Shown here piece by piece: positions 6,691-12,327 of a stretch of DNA of 12,327 nt (position 1 is the stretch's first letter; every line of letters begins with the position of its first letter). The position numbers and the translations under genes are program-made. The notes under the pieces are model-generated. The model did no database searches and was not told the origin of the DNA. It saw only the letters and a list, made by a program, of their open reading frames with translations. The stretch comes from Oscillospiraceae bacterium (GTDB lineage Bacteria > Bacillota > Clostridia > Oscillospirales > Ruminococcaceae). Where the stretch lies: NCBI GenBank assembly GCA_017394475.1, contig JAFPYQ010000011.1, positions 1 through 12,327 of the forward strand. The letters run 5' to 3'.

Positions 6691-7212
6691 ATGCTGATAT
6701 TTTTTGAAAAACTCTTCATTAGCCTGTTCACCACTACGGACGTATTTATTCTGCTGTGGGCGGGTGCAACGGGATTTATGTACTACAAGACTCTCATTTC
6801 ACTTAAAAAGATCAGTGATGAGTTGTATATACCTGCTCTGCGCCGCGCTAACAGAAGAAAGGTGCGGCAGTATACCGAGAACAAAGCGGATACAAAGGAG
6901 CAGGAAGACCGCATCCATACGCAGATCGGCAAACTAAACGAATGGTATTCCCTTTTTTCGACATTCGTTTCCGTTTTCCCGCTGCTGGGGATGCTGGGTA
7001 CTGTAAAATCCCTCATTGAAGTGGCAGGGAAGATATCTTCTGAAACTCCCGTCATGGATGAGTTCTTCGGTGCTCTTACCTCTACCGCGTGGGGCATAAT
7101 CTTCGCTATGATATTCAAGGCGGGCTTTGATTCCCGTGTTTCTCCGAAAGTTGCCGCTGCAAACAAGGAGTATGATCTCCTTATTGAGCGCAACAGTCTT
7201 GAAAAGCTATGA
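6691..7212 (+). CDS. MotA/TolQ/ExbB-type proton channel protein, compact
   Basis: Predicted integral membrane protein of 173 residues with three membrane segments (about 12-32, 87-111 and 125-146) and a charged cytoplasmic loop (about 35-85), the ExbB/TolQ arrangement. The pore region matches the family: FPLLGMLGTVKSLIEV (96-111) is the ExbB/TolQ LLGLLGTVxGMI motif, and FFGALTSTAWGIIFAMI (125-141) matches the ALxxTAxGLxxAI motif with the conserved Thr129/Thr131 beside it. Such proteins form pentameric, proton-driven stators around an ExbD/MotB dimer. The stop overlaps the start of the next gene (ATGA), which encodes the expected transmembrane-Asp partner. The ribosome site is weak (GGA, 8 nt), so translation may depend on rpe. 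It is shorter than MotA and lacks MotA's large loop; nothing suggests flagella here. Function of the machine unknown. Confidence 0.85.
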   Translation: MLIFFEKLFISLFTTTDVFILLWAGATGFMYYKTLISLKKISDELYIPALRRANRRKVRQYTENKADTKEQEDRIHTQIGKLNEWYSLFSTFVSVFPLLGMLGTVKSLIEVAGKISSETPVMDEFFGALTSTAWGIIFAMIFKAGFDSRVSPKVAAANKEYDLLIERNSLEKL

Positions 7213-7826
7213 ACAAACCACAGGAGATAATTCTTGATTTTACATCACTGCTCGATGTGATCATGATAATCCTTTTCTGGTTCATCATTAATTATCGTGC
7301 AGAATCCATAAAGATCAGGGATGAGGCAAATCAACAGCTTGAACAGGCTCAGAGCATATCCGCACAGGCAGAAGAGGATATGGCAGGATTAGAGCGCGAC
7401 CGTGCAGCCTTTGAGGAAGAAAAGCAGCGCTGGACGGAGGAAGCTCAGCTTGAAGTCAAGCGCATCTCTGCCACTTCCGAACGCGCTGCAAAAAGCCTTG
7501 AAGCAATGCTTGAATTTTCCATGAGCAGGAATATAAAAATATACCTTATCACCGGCAGCGATACATGGTTTATTGATATATATTCCGACAACAAGCTGAT
7601 AGGCACCGTCAGAAAGGGTGCTGAGATACGGGCAGGACTGGCGCAGGCTCTGGAAAATGCAGGGTATTCCACCGAGGATACTATACTCTGCGAATTTGTC
7701 TTTGATAGTCATGCCGCAGGTTCATACAGTGCCAACACCGATGTTACCGAGGCTCTTGATCTTATAAGCCGCGAATATCCTTTTTTATACTATTCAAGGA
7801 CAGATGTATATCTTATAAATAACTGA
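7209..7826 (+). CDS. ExbD/MotB-like protein: TM-Asp helix, coiled coil, alpha/beta outer domain
   Basis: 205 residues. An N-terminal stretch DFTSLLDVIMIILFWFII (10-27) is one membrane helix with Asp16 near its start, the position of the proton-carrying Asp of ExbD, TolR and MotB (LIDVxxxLLIFF pattern). Residues about 31-100 are rich in Glu/Gln/Ala/Arg with heptad-like spacing and should form a coiled coil. Residues 109-205 read by eye as strand-strand-helix-strand-helix-strand (FIDIYS; LIGTV; AEIRAGLAQALEN; LCEFVFD; DVTEALDLI; DVYLI), the order found in ExbD/TolR outer domains, but with no clear sequence identity; no OmpA-type peptidoglycan-binding motif was found. The 4-nt overlap with the ExbB-like gene implies a stoichiometric partner. 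A poly-proline membrane protein follows 32 nt later. Confidence 0.75.
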   Translation: MNKPQEIILDFTSLLDVIMIILFWFIINYRAESIKIRDEANQQLEQAQSISAQAEEDMAGLERDRAAFEEEKQRWTEEAQLEVKRISATSERAAKSLEAMLEFSMSRNIKIYLITGSDTWFIDIYSDNKLIGTVRKGAEIRAGLAQALENAGYSTEDTILCEFVFDSHAAGSYSANTDVTEALDLISREYPFLYYSRTDVYLINN

Positions 7827-7858
7827 CAAAACTGATATACAGGGAAAGGGGAATTAAT

Positions 7859-8374
7859 ATGCCAAATGACAGAGATGACCGCCGAAGCTCATCCGAAAGG
7901 GATGAGAGAAGAAGACCAGCACCGCCTCCGCCCCCTCCACCTCCACCGAAAAAGAAGAAAAAAAGCGGAGGACTTGCAGCAATTATAATAATTCTGCTGC
8001 TCATCATCATAATATTGCTGCTGTTCATGCATTTCGGCGGATCTGGCCTGCTGCCGGGCATCGGTAATGGGACAGGGACTGATACAGGCAGCAACAATAC
8101 TGCTCAGACAGGTACAGCCGAAACTACTGCACCTACTGAGGTCTCTGAAACAACTGCTGTTGAGGTAAAGGTCACAGCTGTTGAGGTGACGGTCAAGGAA
8201 AATTCCTATGTTCTGAACGGTAATACCATGGAGCTTGATGCACTTATTGCAGAACTTGAAAAGAACGAAAACGGCGTGAATGTGACTATCATTGACGATA
8301 ACGCTTCACTTGATGCATATAACAATCTCACAGCTGCACTTGATGAAAAGAACATACCGTACAGCAAGCAGTGA
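7859..8374 (+). CDS. Poly-proline single-pass membrane protein with ExbD/TolR-like C-terminal domain
   Basis: 171 residues in clear blocks. Residues 1-19 are charged and Arg/Asp-rich; 22-30 are nine consecutive prolines; 31-35 are five lysines; 39-57 is a single membrane helix made almost only of Ile/Leu; 60-105 is a Gly then Thr/Glu linker; 106-168 resembles the ExbD/TolR periplasmic domain: VEVTVKENSYVLNG, then a helix NTMELDALIAELEKN, strand VNVTIIDDNAS, helix LDAYNNLTAALDEKNIPY (E. coli ExbD has the same order with an ADKTVDYETL-type segment). By the positive-inside rule the proline tail is cytoplasmic and the domain is outside. The membrane helix has no Asp, so it cannot be the proton carrier. 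The nine Pro codons are mixed. AAAGGGG (7845-7851) gives a strong start. Probably works with the two genes upstream; no name known to me. Confidence 0.7.
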   Translation: MPNDRDDRRSSSERDERRRPAPPPPPPPPPKKKKKSGGLAAIIIILLLIIIILLLFMHFGGSGLLPGIGNGTGTDTGSNNTAQTGTAETTAPTEVSETTAVEVKVTAVEVTVKENSYVLNGNTMELDALIAELEKNENGVNVTIIDDNASLDAYNNLTAALDEKNIPYSKQ

Positions 8375-8398
8375 TAAGACCCCTGACGGAGGTAAGAA

Positions 8399-9313
8399 AT
8401 GATCTATACATTGACAATCAATCCCGCTATCGACTACCACATGGCGCTCATTGAACTCACAAGAGGGACTGTGAACCGTTCCGCAGCAGAGGAGATATAT
8501 CTGGGCGGAAAGGGCATAAATGTTTCCACCGTGCTCTCAACTCTGGGAACGGAAAATGTGGCTATGGGCTTTGTTGCAGGATTCACAGGTGAGGAGCTTG
8601 AGAACGGGCTCAAAGCAAAGGGCATAAAGACCGATTTTGTCCGCCTTGACAAGGGCATGACAAGGATATGTGTCAAGCTCACCGATGAGGATGGGACAGA
8701 GACCGAGCTCAATGCTGCAGGTCCCGAGATCTCAGACAGCGATATAGTTTCACTTTTTGACAAGCTGGACAAGCTCACAGAAAACGATACCCTTGTTCTT
8801 GCAGGAAGTGTTCCCAAGTCCGTGGACAGCGATATCTATGAAAAGATATGCTCCAGACTATTTGAGAAAGTAAAGATAGCCGTTGACGCTTCCGGAGAGC
8901 TCCTTACAAAGGTGCTTCACTTCCACCCGTGGCTGGTAAAGCCCAATAACTATGAGGCCGAGGAGATATGCGGCAAAAAGATAGATTCCCACAAGTCCGC
9001 AGAAGACTGCGCAGTTCAGCTTCGTGCCATGGGCGCTATGAACGTTATCATCTCTATGGGTGAAAAGGGCGCTGTACTTGCAGCACAGGACGGCAATGTA
9101 TACCGTATAACCGCACCGAGATTAAAGGTGGTAAACAGCGTTGGTTCCGGAGATTCTCTCCTTGCAGGGTTCCTTTCCGGCTATGAGCTCACCTCGGACT
9201 ACAGAGAGGCACTTCGCTACGGCATCGCAGCAGGCAGCGCAACAGCATTCTCCAAGGGACTGTGCAACAGGGGACTTTTTGAAGATCTGCTTTCTATGGT
9301 GCAGTATGGCTGA
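8399..9313 (+). CDS. pfkB: 1-phosphofructokinase family kinase (PfkB superfamily)
   Basis: ATP-dependent sugar-phosphate kinase of 304 residues, most like 1-phosphofructokinase (fructose 1-phosphate to fructose 1,6-bisphosphate) or tagatose-6-phosphate kinase. It begins ITYTL-like (MIYTLTINPAID), has the first PfkB signature LGGKGINVS (35-43), the substrate-loop segment with TRICVKLTDEDGTETELN (88-105), the LAGSVP segment (134-139), KPNNYEAEEI (181-190), and the second signature VNSVGSGDSLLAGF (245-258) with catalytic base Asp252 and an anion hole formed by GSGD. GGAGGT at 8388-8393 precedes the ATG. No fructose PTS or FruR gene is near, so FruK versus LacC activity is open. Its last 8 nt overlap the start of the DUF218 gene. 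Confidence 0.9.
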   Translation: MIYTLTINPAIDYHMALIELTRGTVNRSAAEEIYLGGKGINVSTVLSTLGTENVAMGFVAGFTGEELENGLKAKGIKTDFVRLDKGMTRICVKLTDEDGTETELNAAGPEISDSDIVSLFDKLDKLTENDTLVLAGSVPKSVDSDIYEKICSRLFEKVKIAVDASGELLTKVLHFHPWLVKPNNYEAEEICGKKIDSHKSAEDCAVQLRAMGAMNVIISMGEKGAVLAAQDGNVYRITAPRLKVVNSVGSGDSLLAGFLSGYELTSDYREALRYGIAAGSATAFSKGLCNRGLFEDLLSMVQYG

Positions 9314-10097
9314 TAAACTGAGAAATTCCGCCGGTATGACATTAACTATCCTTATCGGCACATTTTTCCTGCTGTCCTTACTTGTATTCGTTGCGGCTGC
9401 TGTCACAACGAAGGTAAATCTCGGCAATGTGACAGGCGGTGTTATCAGCCTTATACTTCTGCTGTGTACCATGTTCCATAAGCCTGTGGGTGAGTTCATA
9501 AAAAACGGACTTGCAGATCACGAAAGGAAAAAGCTGGTTATCATCCCGTTTATAGTGATATGTATCGCAGTTATAACAGCTGCAGCCATATCGGTAATGA
9601 TGATCGCGCAGGCATCAAAGGCACCGCAGGAAAGCATGACAGTGATAATACTGGGATGTCGTGTAAAGCCCGAAGGGCCGTCTCAGATGCTTAGAACGCG
9701 GACCCTTGCTGCAGCAAGATTTATGGAACAGCACCCCGACTGCGTATGTATCGCATCGGGAGGGCGTGGCGGCGATGAGCCCATGTCCGAAAGCGAGGCG
9801 ATAAGAGATATACTTATTGAATATGGTATATCACCCGATCGTATAATAATGGAAGACAAGTCCACCAGCACCAGAGAGAATTTTTCATTCTCAAAGGAAC
9901 TCATAAAGGAGCGGGGCTTACCCGAAAAGATAGCCATTGCAACAAGTGAGTATCATCAGCTCCGTGCTTCCATGATAGCCGCCGATAACGGATTCGGGGA
10001 ATGTTATTCCCTTCCTTCGGCGCATACACAGCTGTTTTTGCTCCCATCCTACTGGATAAGAGAATGGTACGGGGTAATCTACGAAGTTGTGTTCTGA
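9306..10097 (+). CDS. Membrane-anchored DUF218/YdcF (SanA/ElyC-like) protein
   Basis: 263 residues from the ATG at 9306, which overlaps the kinase stop by 8 nt; the reading frame is open further upstream, but that would lie inside the kinase gene and yields a non-typical, charged N-terminus. Three membrane segments (about 11-33, 39-58, 77-101) precede a DUF218 domain (111-260). Family landmarks: VIILGCRV (113-120), a run of alternately spaced small residues SGGRGGDEPMSESEA (151-165), EDKSTSTREN (183-192), and ATSEYHQLRA (212-221) with His217 and Arg220. SanA/ElyC proteins of this family affect envelope and peptidoglycan precursor steps; the chemical activity is not established. It is the last gene of the unit; no terminator hairpin follows clearly. 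Confidence 0.88.
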   Translation: MADKLRNSAGMTLTILIGTFFLLSLLVFVAAAVTTKVNLGNVTGGVISLILLLCTMFHKPVGEFIKNGLADHERKKLVIIPFIVICIAVITAAAISVMMIAQASKAPQESMTVIILGCRVKPEGPSQMLRTRTLAAARFMEQHPDCVCIASGGRGGDEPMSESEAIRDILIEYGISPDRIIMEDKSTSTRENFSFSKELIKERGLPEKIAIATSEYHQLRASMIAADNGFGECYSLPSAHTQLFLLPSYWIREWYGVIYEVVF

Positions 10098-10233
10098 CGA
10101 TGATTGTGCAATATGTACAAATATATCATGTTCCTACCGTATATTTTTACAATATAATTAAGCAACGAAACACTATGGTTTCCTGTTTATATATATGAAA
10201 GCACAAAACATAAACCTTTAAGGAGGAATCAAA
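10098..10233 (+). promoter_or_regulatory. Leader of the Big2 surface-protein gene, weak promoter
   Basis: This 136-nt AT-rich gap has a -10 match TATAAT (10153-10158), but the -35 candidates at 16-17 nt (near 10130-10136) match poorly. A strong ribosome site AAGGAGG (10220-10226) lies 7 nt before the ATG. There is no convincing terminator for the upstream operon, so read-through into the surface gene is possible. No riboswitch was recognised. Confidence 0.4.
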
Positions 10234-12327
10234 ATGACAACGTCAAGCAAAAGATTTAAAGCAGCGGCGGCAGTCTTCATGTCGCTCATACTGACGGCCG
10301 TATTTATCATCCTTCCATGCGGTGCAGAAGTATCCGCTCTGGGGATAAGCAATTCCAGCATCACACTTATGATAGGTCAGACTAAGCAGCTCTCTGTTTC
10401 GGGAGCATCTACCTCGATAAAGTGGTCAAGCTCAAATTCGTATGTTGCATCGGTTTCCAAGTATGGTAAAGTTACCGCCAAAAATCCGGGTAGTGCCTAT
10501 GTCTATGCAAGAGTGGGCAAAAAGCAGGTCAAATGCAGAGTAAAAGTAGTTGAAGGCTCTATACACGCATCTTTCAGCAGCGTTTCACTCAAAAAGGGTC
10601 AGAAGACAACTGTAACCATCACAGCAAGAGGCTCACATGCGGTAAAAGTTACAAGTTCCAATCCCAGTGTGGCATCTGCAGGATGGGTAAGCTCCTCATT
10701 CGTAAACGATCAGAATCAGCTGAGGATCACAGGCCGGAAAGCAGGTTCAGCTACAATCAAGGTGTATATGACCAAGCACAGCCACGTCTACACCACTATC
10801 TATGTAACAGTATCAGGCTCATCAAGCAGCTCAAGCAGCACTCCTTCTATCAGCACTAATGTATCTTCACTTGATGTAAACGTAGGCAGTTCCAACTCTT
10901 TCGTAGTTTCAAGCTCTCAGGGCAACAACATCAAGGTGACTAACTCCAATGGCAAGGTAGCAAGAGTTTCTGTGGGCAGCTGGTATAACAACCGTGCAAC
11001 TGTAACAGTAACAGGCCTTAAGAGAGGTACTACTACTATCACCTTCAAATCCAGGACCAATTCAAAGGTATTAAAGAAGGTTACCGTATATGTAAACGGC
11101 GGTTCTTCCAGCCATACTACAACTCTTTCAGCATCTCCCACATCAGTTTCACTTACTCCCAACAGTCAGAGAAGTGTTACTATCACATCTTCCAATCCCT
11201 ACAATCTTACATATTCACTTTCAAATTCCAACATTGCTTCCTATTCAGTAAGCAATTCCAACAACAAGGCTTATGTTACGATCACAGGACGTCAGGCCGG
11301 AACAACTTACCTCACAGTAAACGATTATGCAAACAACAAGAGCGTAAGGATCACTATCAGCGTTTCGGGCTCCACTCTCTCTGTTTCACCTACAAGCCTT
11401 AGTCTCCAGATGGGCGGCAGCAGCTCAATTTCCGTTAATACATCCAACGGCTATGGTGTAACTGTATCAGGCTATTCTTCCAGCGTTATCAATGCCTATG
11501 TAAGCAACCAGAGCTCCAACAGAGCAACTGTATATGTTACAGCAGTAGGTTCGGGCAGCACCAACCTTACTATCTCGGATGGCACAGGTGCTTCCAGAAC
11601 TGTATCTGTAAGAGTAAACGGCTCAAGTCTCTCTGTTTCTCCCACAAGCCTCAGCATGAATGTAAATGACAGCCGGAGCATCACAGTCACCACATCCAAC
11701 GGCTACAATGTTTACACTTCCGGTTATTCGTCTTCAGTAGTAAGCTGCCAGGTATCGAGCCAGAGTTCCAACAGAGCTATAGTATATTTATACGCACAGG
11801 GCGCAGGTTCTACCAACATCACTATCAGCGATGGATACGGCAACACCAGGACAGTTCCCGTAACTGTAAGAGGCGGCAATATCACTGTATCTCCTTCCAG
11901 CTTTACTATGAACAGCAATGATTCCAGAACAGTGACAGTTTCAGGCGCTTCCGGATACCTCTATGCTTCAAGCTCCAACCCCAGCGTAGCGACAGCATAT
12001 TCTTCCGGCAGCAACTCGGTAACAGTATACGCATCTTCTTCAGGCAGCGCTACTATCACAGTTACCGATTCCAGCTCAAGCAAGTCTGCATACATTTATG
12101 TAACCGTAAAGAGCAGTGCAACTCCAATAAGAGTATCACCTTCTACTGTTTACATGGATCCCGCTGATGTGGAGTATGTAGATGTTACAGCATCTGATTA
12201 CTCAAGAATAACCGTTTCTTCCTCTAATTCAAATGTTGCAATAGCTTCATTCTCCGGTGGTGCTCTCTATATCACAAGCGGCGAGGCCGGAAACTGCACC
12301 ATTACACTTTACGACAGTGCATCAGGA
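10234..12327 (+). CDS. Secreted protein with tandem Big2-like Ig repeats, C-terminus cut by window edge
   Basis: 698 codons are visible and the frame is still open at the last base. A signal peptide (1-35: basic start, hydrophobic core 10-28) ends at VSA before Leu36, a type I site; the Cys at 29 is not in a lipobox. The rest is Ser/Thr/Val-rich Ig-like repeats of about 84 residues: 36-108, 109-194, 206-290, 297-379, 380-463, 464-548, 549-627 and a partial one from 630. Each opens with a strand like LSVSPTSLSL, and several have the Big2 wording SSNPSVA and G-x-A-G-x-(T)-x-(T/I)-I-T. Residues 195-205 are a serine linker. Such repeats act as stalks or binding modules of cell-surface proteins; a catalytic, sorting or dockerin domain would be beyond the edge. 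Start chosen from AAGGAGG at 10220-10226. Confidence 0.9.
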   Translation, partial: MTTSSKRFKAAAAVFMSLILTAVFIILPCGAEVSALGISNSSITLMIGQTKQLSVSGASTSIKWSSSNSYVASVSKYGKVTAKNPGSAYVYARVGKKQVKCRVKVVEGSIHASFSSVSLKKGQKTTVTITARGSHAVKVTSSNPSVASAGWVSSSFVNDQNQLRITGRKAGSATIKVYMTKHSHVYTTIYVTVSGSSSSSSSTPSISTNVSSLDVNVGSSNSFVVSSSQGNNIKVTNSNGKVARVSVGSWYNNRATVTVTGLKRGTTTITFKSRTNSKVLKKVTVYVNGGSSSHTTTLSASPTSVSLTPNSQRSVTITSSNPYNLTYSLSNSNIASYSVSNSNNKAYVTITGRQAGTTYLTVNDYANNKSVRITISVSGSTLSVSPTSLSLQMGGSSSISVNTSNGYGVTVSGYSSSVINAYVSNQSSNRATVYVTAVGSGSTNLTISDGTGASRTVSVRVNGSSLSVSPTSLSMNVNDSRSITVTTSNGYNVYTSGYSSSVVSCQVSSQSSNRAIVYLYAQGAGSTNITISDGYGNTRTVPVTVRGGNITVSPSSFTMNSNDSRTVTVSGASGYLYASSSNPSVATAYSSGSNSVTVYASSSGSATITVTDSSSSKSAYIYVTVKSSATPIRVSPSTVYMDPADVEYVDVTASDYSRITVSSSNSNVAIASFSGGALYITSGEAGNCTITLYDSASG
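11371..11877 (+). repeat. Closely related pair of Ig repeats (repeat 5 and 6)
   Basis: Two neighbouring units, 11371-11622 and 11623-11877, share long words at protein level (SLSVSPTSLS, TSNGY, SGYSSSV, SQSSNRA or NQSSNRA, GSTN-TISDG) and at DNA level, where CTCTGTTTC recurs exactly 252 nt apart (11379 and 11631). They are more alike than any other pair, so they probably arose by a recent duplication of one 84-codon unit. Confidence 0.75.

Noticed and set aside
6691..7826. Possible Zorya-like (ZorA/ZorB) anti-phage pair
   Set aside because: The ZorA long cytoplasmic tail, the ZorB peptidoglycan-binding OmpA-type domain and the helicase/nuclease partners are absent from the window.
7813..8097. 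Minus-strand frame with a poly-Gly/poly-Phe block
   Set aside because: It mirrors the poly-Pro and poly-Lys codons of the gene at 7859; the plus-strand gene has a strong ribosome site and a sensible domain order.
9141..9305. Longer N-terminus for the DUF218 protein starting at 9141
   Set aside because: It would lie inside the kinase gene for 165 nt, and adds a His/Gln/Ser-rich, non-hydrophobic extension. ATG at 9306 puts a membrane helix near the start as expected.
10098..10233. c-di-GMP or other riboswitch before the surface-protein gene
   Set aside because: No conserved riboswitch core was found in the AT-rich leader; only a short GTTTAT/ATAAAC repeat.
10917..11918. Minus-strand frames opposite the Ig-repeat gene
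   Set aside because: Repeated hydrophobic frames at a spacing equal to the 84-codon repeats, antisense to a gene with signal peptide and strong ribosome site; shadows of its repetitive codons.
1..12327. CRISPR array, tRNA/rRNA genes, insertion sequences or attachment sites
   Set aside because: No regularly spaced direct repeats other than protein-coding ones, no tRNA-like cloverleaf, and no transposase or integrase motif were seen.

Overview
The window looks like a chromosomal segment of a Gram-positive anaerobe of the Clostridia, most like a Ruminococcus-type member of the Oscillospiraceae. This is inferred from the SufS/SufU-type Fe-S pair, strong AGGAGG-like ribosome sites, Cys-lipobox and signal-peptide proteins with Thr/Ser/Ala-rich linkers, a Big2-type surface protein and general codon style. 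No rRNA, tRNA, CRISPR array or transposon was seen.

Layout. (1) Minus strand, 1-1277: sufS (cysteine desulfurase) followed by the start of a SufU/NifU-like scaffold gene cut by the window edge; a good sigma-A promoter lies at 1340-1368. (2) Divergent plus-strand operon 1598-4432 from a promoter at 1484-1512: an acidic lipoprotein, a HAD phosphatase and an ATP-grasp ligase, packed with 1-nt and -4-nt junctions and closed by a strong terminator at 4439-4485. (3) Seven-gene plus-strand transcription unit 4664-10097 from a promoter at 4578-4606 whose -10 box is overlapped by a perfect 9-bp inverted repeat: a PLP enzyme of the methionine gamma-lyase/'aluminium resistance' family, ribulose-phosphate 3-epimerase, an ExbB/MotA-like channel protein, an ExbD/MotB-like protein with the transmembrane Asp, a poly-proline single-pass protein with an ExbD-like outer domain, a 1-phosphofructokinase-family kinase and a membrane DUF218/YdcF protein. 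(4) From 10234 to the right edge: the first 698 residues of a secreted protein built of Big2-like Ig repeats of about 84 residues.

How the genes may work together. The enzymes in part 3 are sugar-phosphate and amino-acid metabolism genes, but in their middle sit three membrane genes that look like a compact proton-driven ExbB/ExbD-type machine in an organism that should have no outer membrane. The two ExbD attributes (charged transmembrane helix; outer alpha/beta domain) appear to be distributed over two proteins. This is the best candidate for an undescribed system here. A second candidate is the lipoprotein-HAD-ATP-grasp operon, whose two enzymes resemble the biosynthetic half of the Ter (tellurite-resistance associated) systems without any Ter protein in view.

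All family calls are from motifs read by eye; no database search was run.
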